From contig OX381704.1 in NCBI GenBank assembly GCA_947462335.1, positions 25,815,955 through 25,879,954 on the forward strand: 64,000 nt of DNA, written 5' to 3'. Position 1 is the stretch's first letter, and each line of letters opens with the position of its first letter. The notes beneath the pieces are model-generated. The model had not been told where the DNA came from, made no database searches, and saw nothing but the letters and a program-made list of their open reading frames with translations. The stretch comes from Harmothoe impar. Lineage: Eukaryota; Annelida; Polychaeta; Phyllodocida; Polynoidae. The position numbers and the translations under genes were made by a program. Below are positions 1-11,343 of this stretch, one piece after another.

Positions 1-388
1 TTATATAAGGGGAAAGAAGCCAAAATAAATTTCGTCTTATAGGCGGGGATCTCAGACTAGGACAACCAGATATGTTCACTTTTTAGAGACAATGGAACTC
101 CAAATTATCGTTTAATTAGAAATATAGAAGAGATGTCAATTCATGTGAGGTTCTTCCCAAAGTACTGAGCATTTAGACTGCTAGTGAAGGTCATATCCAT
201 TAAATTAGGTACACGTTGACGTTATGTACATCAATTCTATTGGGGTTTTATTTCTTTATCAGAAAAAAAACCCATCATGACAGCTTAATTTCTACTTCAC
301 AGACAAGACATTGGCCTGTGGTGATGACAAGAGATTTATCTGTGTTTAGAGTACAATGATATGTGATTGTTGGTTTTCTGCATTACAG

Positions 389-837
389 AAATACCGGATA
401 TTCTGACAGTCAAGAACCTAGCCAGCTTCAGGTAAGTGGAGTTGGGGAGTGCCTTACGTAAAGTTTATAAGACGTGCCGTAAACTCCAGCATATAAGCCG
501 CATCTTGAATATAACTTGTACCGAGACTTTGACAATAATGTTTGACCCACACTTGGGGTCTGTTTTCGTTTTGTATAATACTTTTGTAAAACCCTTGTAT
601 AAATCGCGGGTTGTACTAATAAAGTAACCTTTCTATTATAGAGAGTGGACCGCAGAGCTGAGATACATCCCAAACATCAAACTCATCCGTCTAAAGTCAG
701 AACAGGCTGAGGCAAAAAAGAAGAACAAAACCCCAACTGACAGCACTAAACAGGAGGAAAAAGGAGAGGAAGCAACAGTAGCCGAAAATAAATTGGCTTC
801 AAATAGATATGAACATTTGAAAATGATTAGTGATTGA
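389..837 (+). CDS. 3' end of an unrecognised gene (two terminal coding exons)
   Basis: Two exons can be read: 389-431 (acceptor TTACAG, donor GTAAGT) and 642-837 (acceptor ATTATAG, stop TGA at 835-837). They join in phase 2 to give a C-terminus that starts IPDILTVKNLASFREW, continues TAELRYIPNIKLIRLK, and then becomes Lys/Glu-rich and hydrophilic with no membrane segment. A poly(A) signal AATAAA follows at 875-880, so this is the true 3' end. The rest of the gene lies left of the window. I do not recognise the family: the Lys/Glu tail is generic, and the conserved-looking part before it matches nothing I can name with confidence. The 210-bp intron contains a dispersed repeat (see 474-626). 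Confidence 0.7.
474..626 (+). repeat. Dispersed element, CCGTAAACTCC / TATAAATCGCGGGTT ends
   Basis: It begins CCGTAAACTCCAGCATATAA and ends near TTGTATAAATCGCGGGTTGT, with an inner GAGACTTTGAC motif. Related copies, recognised by CCAGACTTTG and by GGAATTTATGGTA or its complement, lie at 15012-15262 and 27255-27418. A truncated copy at 1288-1330 has the same upstream flank (ATGCCTTACGTAAAGTTTAT), so that one is probably a local duplication rather than a new insertion. Confidence 0.6.
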
Positions 838-874
838 GTTTGATTCATGAATCTTATTATCTGTATATAGACCT

Positions 875-880
875 AATAAA
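875..880 (+). terminator. poly(A) signal of the + strand gene
   Basis: AATAAA lies 38 bases after the stop codon at 835-837, in the expected place for 3' end formation. Confidence 0.7.
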
Positions 881-984
881 ATCCATTCAAAATAACACAA
901 TCTGTTCTGCTTTCTTCCCTTGTTAAAGAGGTATAGTAGAACCAAGGGAGGGAGGAAGATAGAAATAACTAATGCAGGAGGCTG

Positions 985-1340
985 AAGGACGTGGTAGTAG
1001 CAAATGCACATTCTATGGGGAGGGAATAATATCTGGAAAGTGAACATTGGGGGAGGGAGTAAAGTGGACATAGGGAAACAAAGGGAGGGAGTAATGTATG
1101 GAAAGTGAACATTGGGGGAACATTGGAATAGTCTAGCGCAAGTGGACATTGGGGGAGGGAATAGTCCAGCGAAAGTGGACATTGGGGAAGGGAGTATGGA
1201 AAGTGGACATTGGGGGAGGCAGTGGGGGGGAAAGTGTATAAAAAGTGGAGTGGGGAATGCCTTACGTAAAGTTTATAAGACGTGCCGTAAACTCCAGTAT
1301 ATAAGCCGCATTTTGCATGTAACTTGTAAAAAGTGGAGTG
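985..1340. repeat. Irregular G-rich minisatellite, first block
   Basis: Degenerate repeats of AAAGTGGACATTGGGGGAGG with spacers of uneven length, followed by a truncated copy of the dispersed element from 474-626. The block is AG-rich on the + strand. The long minus-strand reading frames here come only from low stop-codon density in C/T-rich sequence. Confidence 0.75.
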
Positions 1341-1534
1341 GGTATGGAAACGGGTGTGAAATAGGGGTATGGACTCTGGCATTTTTGTACTCTGAATTTT
1401 CACAGATTCTTAAAGTTTCTGTATTTAAATGTATAATTCGAATAAAATATAGGTGATTAAGCAACCTTATTTGCAAAACTTTGATATTGAATGAAAAGCA
1501 TTAATTGCAATGCTGGTCTTTTACCCCTGGGAAA

Positions 1535-2948
1535 GTGGATATTGGAGGAGGAAATGAGAGGGAGTAGGGTACTGTTTGTCAAGTGTACATACGGCAGGAG
1601 TATTCATAGAAAGTGGATTAGGAGGAGGCAGGGGAGAGTAGTGTATGGAAATTGGACATCAATTGGTTGAGGGTGGGGAGTGAGTAGTACGTTGAAAGTA
1701 GCTATTAGAGATTGGGGCAGGTGAAGGGAGGGGAGAGTTGTGTATGAAAATTGGACAATGGAACTAAAAAGAGAGAGTAGTTGTTGGGACGTGGACATTG
1801 GGGGAGGCATGGGGAGAAAGTAGTGTATGGAAAGTAAACATTGGGGGAGGCAAAGAGAGAAAGTAGTGTATGGAAAGTGGACATTGGGGGAGGCAGAGAG
1901 AGAAAATAGTGTATGGAAAGTGGACCTTGGGGGAGGCAGAGAGAGAAAGTAGTGTATGGAAAGTGGACATTGGGGGAGGCAGAGAGAGAACGTAGTGTAT
2001 GGAAAGTGGACATTGGGGGAGGCAGAGAGAGAATGTAGTGTATGGAAAGTGGACATTGGGGGAGGCAGAGGGAGGGAGTAGTGCATAGAAAGTGGACATT
2101 CCTGGCGAGGGGTCGGTGGCAAGGGGAGTAGTGTATGGAATTGGACATTGGGGGAGGGAAAGTGGACATTATTGAGGGAGGCAAAGAGAGGGAGTACTGT
2201 TATGAAAGTGGACATTCGGGGAGGCAAAGGGAGGGAGTAGTCTATGGAAAGTGGACATTGAGGGAGGCAAAGGGAGGTAGTTATATGTGAAAAGTGTACA
2301 TTGGGGTAGGCAAAGAGAGCGAGTAGTGTATGGGAAGTGGGCATTGAGGGAGGCAAAGGGAGGGAGTGGGTATTGAAAGTGGACATTTGGGGAGGCAAGA
2401 GGAGGGAGTAATGTATAGAAACTGGACATTCCTGCCACAATTTTTGCAAAAACTTGCAGGACAGTGGCAATGTTCTCCTAAAATGCAACCGGTCCAGCAG
2501 ATTGACAAGTGTAGCAGGACCGAATGTCCAGTCACATGTTGGACTAAAATAATTTAGTCGGGTTTCTAAACCTTATTTGCAAAACTTATTGAATGAGAAG
2601 CATCAATTGCAATGCTACCCGGAGACGCAAAATGGTCTTTTACCCCTGTGAAAGTGGATATTGGAGGAGGAAATGAGAGGGAGTAGGGTACTGTTTGTCA
2701 AGTGTACATACGGCAGGAGTATTCATAGAAAGTGGATATAGGAGGAAGCAGGGGAGAGTAGTGTATGGAAATTGGACATCAATTGGTTGAGGGTGGGGAG
2801 CGAGTAGTACGTTGAAAGTAGCTATTAGAGATTGGGGCAGGTAAAGGGAGGGGAGAGTTGTGTATGAAAATTGGACAATGGAACTAAAAAGAGAGAGTAG
2901 TTGTTGGGACTTGGACATTGGGGGAGGCATGGGGAGAAAGTAGTGTAT
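1535..2948. repeat. 43-bp minisatellite, second block
   Basis: The unit is AAAGTGGACATTGGGGGAGG, a GAGA run and AGTAGTGTATGG. The exact 43-bp spacing can be counted between TGGAAAGTGG motifs at 1871, 1914, 1957, 2000 and 2043. The margins are degenerate. Sequence at about 1467-1640 recurs at 2569-2760, and 2100-2560 recurs at about 5900-6360, so larger blocks have also been duplicated. Because 43 is not a multiple of three, all three minus-strand frames stay open for hundreds of bases with the same Pro/Ser/His-rich peptide repeating. I read these as repeat artefacts, not genes. Confidence 0.9.
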
Positions 2949-5589
2949 TCTCCCTATTCAGGTTTCCCATAATGCCCACGCTCAGGCAGTTTCCGGTCCA
3001 GCCCACCCTCCACCACCACCACACTCACTCCCAGTGTGACAATTAGCTTATGGGTGTCACCTGGCAAATAAACTTTCCTAAGACAGTAATTACTCTGGCA
3101 CATTGAGTTAAGTAAGTCCTTATTGTAAAGGATTTATCCACCTATAAAATTTCGAACAATATATAAAACATGTAATATGGTTTTGTTGGGTGTTAAACAT
3201 GGGGTCGCATAGCGTTTTGGCCACTAAATTAGGCTGGCCCTATATAGACACATACATACAGAACTAACCTTATTTTCAGTCACCTTCACTAGGTAAGTAG
3301 ACCTAGTAAATACACCTGTGGCTGTGTATATAATATCCATGGTTATAATGGGCTCCATTACTCCACACATGTGTAAGATTGTAGGCCTATGTTGAAATAT
3401 CCTGTGTTGAATAATCCATGAAAATAACAGTATCTGGGAGGTTTGGGTCTGAGACTGTGTCAATCTGCATCCAGCTTACAGCACCAACTGACTGAAGGGC
3501 TTGCATATGTATCCTACCTTTGGCTTTCTTGATGCCCCCCCCCCCCACAAGCCTACAGGTGTGGCAGTCAGCCTCCACACCTCCAGGTGTGATGTACCTG
3601 TGAGATGCTCCTGTCACAGTACCCCCCACCAGCCCTTCACACCTCCGAGCTGGGTGTGGCACTGGTCACTATATTAGTATATCAAAGTGTTGTCCCACCC
3701 TAAGCCTCCCTTTGAGGTCGAGATCTGAGGCACACCTCTGGGAGGGGGGTGGGGGGTGGGGGGAGGTGTAAAATATTTTGAAACAATAATTTTGCCAAAT
3801 CCTATTATGATAACCTCAAAACTTAAAATCGTAGTAGACCTAGGGTCAATCCATATTTACACATACATGTATCGTCTTCTCCATATATAAATTGAGTAAA
3901 CGATAAAAACGTGCAGGACTTTGAGTCTTTGTTTTCTAGTACACACATTAAGACAACACCATATTATTACAAGACAATACTATCTTAAAGATAGGTCGAG
4001 ATACCATTGAAAATGGACACACTGCGGATATGTGATATACATGTAGTAAAAACATGTTTTAGAAATATAATCAAAAACGTTATTGTCATATTTCTTGGTA
4101 ATTGAAACATTCTTTAGTATGAACAAAATAATAGTGTAGGGAATATCAGTTACTTGAATAATAGTAAAATAATTATATCACACAAAACCCAACACAAGGA
4201 ATTTCACTTTTTCGATTTTTACTTGAAGTCTTTAGGTTGAAGACATTTGTGGGATTTTTGTAGATTTTTGTTGAGTGATCTTTTTAAATTGTGACGTTTC
4301 GAGTTAATTAATAACTCTTCTTCAGGCATAATAATTTAAATGAATTCAAAGGTATCCAGTGAAGTCATTGGACCCCAACGTTTCACCTTTTACCAATATT
4401 GCAATTGCAAAGATTGAATGTAATCCACTTTTTCATTACTTTTTTGTTTGTTAGGGCCAATACCCTCAACCCTCGAATTATGCACGGAACGCCCTATCAC
4501 AATTATTCTTATATATTAGCAAATGATATAAGGGATCGTAAGCTGACCTGAGTAGTCTTGATGAGGCTTCCATCATGGACAGACATGGGAGCCCTGGGCG
4601 CTAAAATATTATACTTTTATGCCGTTTTAGCACTAAGAGCTTAATTGTTTCCCAAATCGTAATGTTTGAGCCTTTGTTGCAGTCTAAAAATCCCCAAAAA
4701 TATATTATAGGGGGAGGGCGCTTATTACGTTGAATACGGTACATCAAATGGGCACTAGGACCCCAATGGTATGGAGATATAAAGAATGTGCCTCGTGAAA
4801 TAGCCATAAATGTGCACTTCTGTTTTTGAAGGTTTTAATAGTTTGAGTCTTTATTGTGAGGCTTAGGGTGGGACACCACTTTGATATAGTGACCAGTGCC
4901 ACATCCAGCTCAGGTGTGAAGGGCTGGTGGGGGAACCGTGACAGGAGCATCTCACAGGTACATCACACCTGGAGGTGTGGAGGCTGACTGCCACACCTTG
5001 TGGCTTGTGGGGGGGGGGCATCAAGAAAGCCAAAGGTAGTATTCATGAGCAGGGTCTTCACTCAGTTGGTGCTGTAAGCTGGGTGTAGCCTGACAGTCTC
5101 AGAAACAAGCCTGAGAAATGTTATTGTTTTCATGGATTATTGACATGGATGATTCCACTTAGGATGTGACACATGGAGTTATGGAGGCTACATAACCATG
5201 GATATTATCTTCACAAAATATTGGGCCTATTTGACATTTTCGACAAGCTACATCACTGGAGGTAAGGTTTGATGTGTTGGGTAGAGTAGCCCTAGCCTGG
5301 AGTTTCCACATGTTTGTATTTACGTTACCTTTATACACATATCCTGAATTATCATATTAAAACACTGTGCTAGGTCCAGAGAATAGTAGATCTATATACA
5401 TGTGTCATTGTACACCCAGATCTATTTAAATGTAGGAAGTGACTTTGGGATGAGGTACTGGAGCAGTAGGCCTAGCCTACAGTAGGCTACACGGGGGTCC
5501 CTACATGGAGCCTACAGGCTACACCACCACAACCGGAAACTGCCTGGGCAGGGGACGATAATGCGGGAGTTAGTAACCTGAATAGGGCC
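2949..5589. mobile_element. 2.6-kb foldback (long inverted repeat) transposon
   Basis: The left arm (about 2949-3715) is an imperfect reverse complement of the right arm (about 4857-5589). Shared landmarks are CCTATTCAGG and GGCAGTTTCCGG at the outer ends, then ATAACCATGGATATTAT, CTTACAGCACCAACTGA and GCAGTCAGCCTCCACACCTC inward. The spacer of about 1.1 kb has no convincing coding region. The element interrupts a unit of the 43-bp minisatellite: AGTAGTGTAT on the left resumes as TATGGAAAG on the right, which implies a TAT target duplication (2946-2948 and 5590-5592). No transposase is seen, so it is probably non-autonomous. Confidence 0.75.
4297..4325 (-). other. Hammerhead-like core motif in the foldback spacer
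   Basis: The minus strand reads CTGAAGA, one extra A, a GAGTTA/TAACTC stem with a short loop, then GAAA. This matches the order CUGANGA, stem II, GAAA of hammerhead ribozymes. Motifs of this look are known from the terminal repeats of Penelope-like retroelements. The extra A and the lack of a clear stem III or cleavage triplet argue that it is decayed or coincidental. Confidence 0.3.
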
Positions 5590-6240
5590 TATGGAAAGTA
5601 GACATTGCGGGAGGCAGAGAGAAAGTAGTGTATGGAAAGTGGACCTTGGGGGAGGCAGAGGGAGAAAGTAGTGTATGGAAAGTGGACATTGGGGGAGGCA
5701 GAGAGAGAACGTAGTGTCTGGAAAGTAGACATTGGGGGAGGCAGAGAGAGAAAGTAGTGTATGGAAAGTGGACATTGGGGGAGGCAGAGAGAGAAAGTAG
5801 TGTATGGAAAGTGGACATTGGGGGAGGCAGAGACAGAACGTAGTGTATGGAAAGTGGACATTGGGGGAGGCAGAGGGAGGGAGTAGTGTATAGAAAGTGG
5901 ACATTCCTGGTGGGGGGTCGGGGGCAAGGGAAGTAGTGTATGGAATTGGACATTGGGGGAGGGAAAGTGGACATTATTGAGGGAGGCAAAGGGAGGGAGT
6001 ACTGTTATGAAAGTGGACATTCGGGGAGGCAAAGGGAGGGAGTAGTGTATGGAAAGTGGACATTGAGGGAGGCAAAGGGAGGTAGTTATGTGTGAAAAGT
6101 GGACATTGGGGTAGGCAAAGAGAGCGAGTAGTGTATGGGAAGTGGGCATTGAGGGAGGCAAAGGGAGGGAGTGGGTATTGAAAGTGGACATTTGGGGAGG
6201 CAAGAGGAGGGAGTAGTGTATAGAAACTGGACATTCCTGC
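5590..6240. repeat. 43-bp minisatellite, third block
   Basis: This resumes the array broken by the foldback element, in the same orientation as 1535-2948 (AAAGTGGACATTGGGGGAGG with AGTAGTGTATGG). About 5900-6360 is a near copy of 2100-2560, including the non-repetitive tail GTCCAGCAGATTGACAAGTG. The repeats fade out by about 6720 after a short variant array at 6595-6720. Confidence 0.9.
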
Positions 6241-6724
6241 CAGTCTTTGCAAAAACTTGCAGGACAGTGGCAATGTCCCCCTAAAATGCAACCGGTCCAG
6301 CAGATTGACAAGTGTAGCAGGACCGAATGTCCAGTCACATGGTGGACTAAAATAATTTAGTCGGGTTTCTAAACCTGAAATATATTTGTCAATATACTGT
6401 GGAGAACTACGTATTTATCCTGATCTTGCCATAGATGATTACAAAAAAATGTTTTTTCATTGGACAAAACTGCATAAGTTGTCAGATATGTGACTATCCG
6501 GTCCTTCAAAAATGCAGCCGGTCCTGCAACATTGAAAATTTGCGCAGTTTTCGCAGACTGCTGCCAGGGGGGGGGGGCAAGGGAAAGAAGAGTGTATGGA
6601 AAGTGGACATTAGGGAAACTAGGAGGAGGCAGAAGTGAATGAAAGTGGACAAAGGGGATCCAGTGGGCAATACTTTGTGCATGGAAAGTGGATTAGTACA
6701 TTTGTATATGGGAAGTTGACATTG

Positions 6725-8119
6725 GTTCTAGTCTTCCTTGCTTTCATCAAAGATGACATACATTTGAGATGAGTGTTCAGTTAAAACCATGTGCATTGTT
6801 CTCCTGACATATAGCCTATGTAATACTGAGGGAGGTGGATTGATCCATGATCAAAACCACGACCCCAAAGTTGAAGTTCTGCGTTAAACAATTACACCTG
6901 TGCTGTGGCTGCTCATCTTTGAACCTCACTTTCTAGTTATTGTTCATTATTATTCCTTTATTTTCAATAGCCGGAAACCTCAGTAAATCTAGACACTTTT
7001 TAGCCATGGTAGACACCCACCTCTGTCGAGTAATATTTAGATCAGTTTATTTGCAAGGGTTTTAAGTTTTATGATGAAGTAAAATACTGAGACAAGGCAA
7101 CTAGAACATTTGATCACATTTATTGTCCACCTCGGGTGGTGCAGATAACAGTATAATTCAGGTGTAGCATCACACGGTCAGTACGACCCACGGTCGGAGC
7201 CCTATACACAAATATAAAAATCAAAAGCTACCCTTCCCCTTTCATTCATCCCATCCCACCCACTCATGTCTCTCCAATATAATTTCATGGTTTAGTAGTA
7301 GAATATCACAGCAATTGCGGTGCTCTGTACTTGAGTTGGATAATGGTGCAGCGGCCTGTAGACCGTATCGTTAGAGAGTGGTGTATGACTGGCACAATGT
7401 ATAATTAAGTATAGGATAAAATAGAATCCTTAATCAAATTGTGGATAAATCAAGAAAGCTTTTGCTTAATTTCAATCATGCATTTGGTAGTTCAAAACAA
7501 TACAAAGGCATTTTGAATGTAAACATTGCATATTCCATCTCATGGTATCGTAGAAAAGATGACACATTAATCTAAACCATTAATTCAAAAACAAGGCTAA
7601 ACATTATCACAGTCATGTTTAAAACACCTACCAAGCTATCACAGGTCTGTTGTTTTGTATAATTATTCATTTTTGTAGTTAATACATGAGAATACAGGTT
7701 TTGTAACTCATAAAATGCATTATACTTCTGGTGTATCCCTTATAAAAGTGATGTAAACCTTTGGTTAAGGTTCTGTGCACATGACCATCATTATGATGTA
7801 TTTAATTTTTGCATTGAAAGACATATTTCCAATGGAAACAAGAATATATTTTCTATAAAAACAAATACTAAGAAGCAGTTACGACCGATACCTAGGACAT
7901 AAGTCCTCTTTTACGTTCTTCTAAAAACTCGGGTAGTAGTTCACCCGGATCATATGCACAACACCATTAGGTTTATATCATTATGGCCAGTGCTAAGTCC
8001 CTGTTATACAGTCTACAAACATGCATTTCCCATGCGCAGTACAAAGAAGGCGCATGTGTATGTTTGCAGCAGAAGGAGATTGTATATACATATGAATAAA
8101 TGAAGATAAAAGGCCGGTG
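6725..8119. other. Non-coding stretch, possible 3' UTR of the 8120-8769 exon
   Basis: No exon-like reading frame or recognisable repeat is seen. TTTATT near 7112 is a minus-strand AATAAA. It could end a transcript that uses the exon at 8120-8769, giving a 3' UTR of about 1 kb. The rest is AT-rich with no visible structure. Confidence 0.4.
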
Positions 8120-8769
8120 TCAGAGGAAGCTTTGGTTGACTATTGTCAGCTTAGAGTCTTGTTTATACGACTCTATACATACAGGCAATGCGTCGCGGGG
8201 CGTCTTCCTCCCGACATAGCGGGAGACGAGCTTGGGAAAGGCATTGGAGACTCCCTGCTTGTGAGAAGGCAGCTCAGGCTTCTTAATACCTGCATCTGTG
8301 TAACGTAGAGGCAGTCGCCCTCCCTCTGATGCTGCCATTGCCCGCCGATGCACCTCTTGCATATTACGAGCATTCATAGTGCTGGAGTGTGGACCTCCTG
8401 TATGCACGGGTGGCTTAGGTTTCTCCAGGTGGAAAGCCCCACTGGGTCCTGCCTGCTTGCCCCAGCTTCGACTACTACTGCCACTGGGTGGGCGGTAGGC
8501 ACGCAGCCGGGGGGACTTGGCCCGGGCTACAGTGGGAGGCAAGGGAGGCCCAAGTGGGAAGGAGCTGTTCAGACTGGTGATATTAGCACATGCTGCCGGC
8601 CAGTTACCGACTGCCCGCACACTGTCCAGCTGCGGACAGCGGCACACGCCTACATGAGAAGGGTCCGACTCTATTCGTGCATGTAGGCTCTTCCCACAGG
8701 AGCCACAAACTGTCGCCCAAGCCCCAGGGACTAGAGAGATGGTGGTGGTTGTGGTGGAAGGGTCACGAC
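8120..8769 (-). CDS. Candidate alternative last coding exon of the TTLL gene, or of a separate gene
   Basis: The frame is open from a good acceptor (CCCATTTTAG just right of 8769) to TGA at 8120-8122. It encodes about 216 residues in phase 1, rich in Pro/Ser/Arg, with segments such as TMNARNMQEVHRRAMAASEG and KPELPSHKQGVSNAFPK. The G+C content is clearly above the flanks, which suggests real coding sequence. It follows the TTLL gene on the same strand. However, the main TTLL exon ends with its own stop at 12116, and I found no phase-1 donor to link them. It may be an alternative 3' exon of TTLL or the end of an unseen minus-strand gene. I do not recognise a domain. Confidence 0.55.
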
Positions 8770-11059
8770 CTAAAATGGGTAAAAGCAACAAAACACACGT
8801 TAGTGGGTTACTACCACACGACAAATACACTGAAACATTATTGACAAGTTATTGTTTACTTTTTAGAAGTTCATTATTAAGAAATTGGAACTGTGATAGT
8901 TCATTAAGTATTATAATTTTAGTAAGAGGAATTCATGATCTATATAAAATGCATTATAGATCAGGAGATTTTAATATATTTTAGAAAGAAGAGTGTTATA
9001 ACTGTTATAATTATTACAATCTTAACAATGCATGTATTAAGATTGTCACCAAAATTGTCAAAATCAAGAACAATAAGAGGCCTTTAACATGTGTCAATTT
9101 CATGCCTTAATGGTCATTAGTAATTGTTAAAAATGTAGGGTGTAAAATAAGCAATGAGAATAGTTTCTTCGAGCCATTCGCTTCTCCGTATGGCATCTTC
9201 ACTACACTCGTTCTGTAGTAATATTAAGATATCAAAAATCAGGAAAGCAGTACGCTGGTACAAAGGGTAAAGTATACAGATATTGAAGACATGACATGAC
9301 ACTTCTATCAATCTTGACTGAAGTATAATGTAGCCACAGTTGCTGTTTGATATCTGAATATTTCACCTCTAAAACCATCAAGTAGTTAGGACAGAACAGA
9401 TATCCATTTCAGTTCTTCGAGAAACCTTAATTTCTACAGTTTTAGAATCTTAGGACGATATTTTTAGCTGTTCTGATCAGACATTTGGTGTATTAGAAAG
9501 GCTAATCCTCCCTATAGTCAGTGCTCAAAAGCATAGTATTATTGCGTGCTGAAACTGCAAGAGAAGTTATTAAATTGATTTTTGATGTGGGTGTCTTCCA
9601 ACGATCAAGGACTGTGAGGATATTTTGTGAAGCAAAGGGAAAGATTATTCTGTTTTATAATACTGATAATGCTAGCACAGGTAATAGGCATCAAAGGCTA
9701 ATGCAGGTGCTTCAAACCAAGCACAAGTTATATTGGGCTGAATCATTTAGATATAAATGCAAGAGTTGGCATGCTAGCAAATGTCTAAACTAATCTTTAT
9801 CATCAATTATCATATTATCCTCAAATTAAGTAAGATGTCATCTAAGACACCAATTTCCCACCAGATATTTGCATAGACCCCATGCACACAATTATACAAT
9901 ACAACTGTAATCTTGTCTGCTCCCACTCATGAATTAATATAGTTTCTGTGCATCACACCCTGTACAGTTTGAAGAAGAAAAAGGGGTAATTTTATTTCAA
10001 CCGTGCTTCAAACAGGTTTGTTCGTTCACACAGTAAGCCAACAGCGGAGGTGTATATACTACAGGCTTAACGCTGCTTAAAAGCTACTTTACATTATTAA
10101 AGGGTCACTCAGTACTTTCTACATTCTCAAGAACTTAGGATCACTGTTAGAACTTCAGGCATAATCTGCTGGTCTTTTTCTGTATTTTTTTAAATTTTGT
10201 ATGTATGTGTACTCAGACTAGATATTCCAAAGGGTTATCTAATGGTCCAGTTTCCTTCTAAAAAAAGGTAGTTCTTGATATGTTGAAACTGACCAGGAAC
10301 CCTCAAAATTATAACAATTCTTAGATTATGGCCAAACCATCATATAATGCTCCCAGGAAAATAATCATTATTTTAACAAAATGACCAAAAAAGCAATGTC
10401 TATTATGCATGCACGACTATACCAGAGACTATACCGGGCAACGGTCTTTGAAATAGCGGGCTGGCAAAGAGAAACCTAAGAGGTTTCTGACACTCTGCAA
10501 GCTCTGTAAAAGGAAAATGAGCATAGGGTGGTGACTGAGAAATGTTAGAGAGTTAGTCAGGTTTACTAGTAGACACTCGTCATGCATCATGCAAAGACTA
10601 TCGTGTGTGGGTCTGGAATCTGTCACATAACTCCCAGCGTGTTCAGTGACTAAACATGCAGCACGGGAAAGTGCCGGCAGCCATGCAATGACCATCTTGA
10701 TGAAGAAGTGATTGGGTAATTCAAAACTTGGTCATTTGATAGATAAATGGCTTTTTGAATGAACTGAAAACATAGGAAAGGTCATCGGGGGATGGGTCAA
10801 TAATGTCTTTTCTTGTGGTATGATTTCAGAATGGTCTTGAGAACTGAATTTGTTTTGATAGATTATATATCCATTGAATACTCATTTCCTATGACTTCTA
10901 GGAGCACATTGCAGGGCTGACATGCTGGACAAGTCTGTGACAGATGATTGCACCTTCTACCAAAACCGTAAAAATATCTCAAACATTTATGTATAAGGGA
11001 CAGGGAAAAACATCTTCCAAAACGTATCACCGCTGTGGTAACGTTCGTGTCACCTCGTG
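8770..11059. other. No supported gene
   Basis: AT-rich sequence with only short frames (for example 9521-9793 on + and 10429-10695 on -) that lack splice context, composition bias or recognisable motifs. If the exon at 8120-8769 belongs to TTLL transcripts, this is intron. Confidence 0.5.
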
Positions 11060-11343
11060 TCAGCTGGCTTGGCCACCCGGGGCATGGCTGAGATTAATGT
11101 AGCTCGGAGTGAGTGGGGCGCTAATCAACGTCAGTTTCCGAACAGACCCCACTGGTGGCAGGCCAGGGGCGTGGCTGCTCCGTGCGGGGGCCGACTCAGC
11201 CACAGCCCCTTTCGGGTCTTGCTGAAGCCGCATCAGGTGGCGATAGCGCATGACTGGCACACCATTTCTCTGCCCCCTTAGACCTGAGGAGTCGGTGGAT
11301 GGAATCAAGAATGGTTCTGTTGAGTGATCGGGAGAAATGTCAT
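11060..11343 (-). CDS. Candidate accessory TTLL 3' exon
   Basis: After a possible acceptor (AGCGCTAG just right of 11343) the minus strand is open in phase 1 for 94 codons to a stop at 11060. It begins DDISPDHSTEPFLIPSTDSS and is GC-rich compared with its surroundings. A GT at 11283 (GTCTAA, a weak donor) would instead make a 60-nt phase 1-1 exon that could join 8120-8769 in frame. Either use needs a phase-1 exon upstream, which I could not locate. Real coding sequence seems likely; the transcript structure is unresolved. Confidence 0.4.

Noticed and set aside
1604..2488. Long Pro/Ser/His-rich reading frames on the minus strand of the minisatellite
   Set aside because: They repeat the 43-bp unit in three frames and have no splice or start context; they are repeat artefacts.
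985..6720. CRISPR-like array
   Set aside because: The repeats are direct and adjacent with no unique spacers, and the host is a eukaryote.
8348..8844. + strand frames of 84-112 codons
   Set aside because: They overlap the minus-strand candidate exon 8120-8769 and have no splice support of their own.
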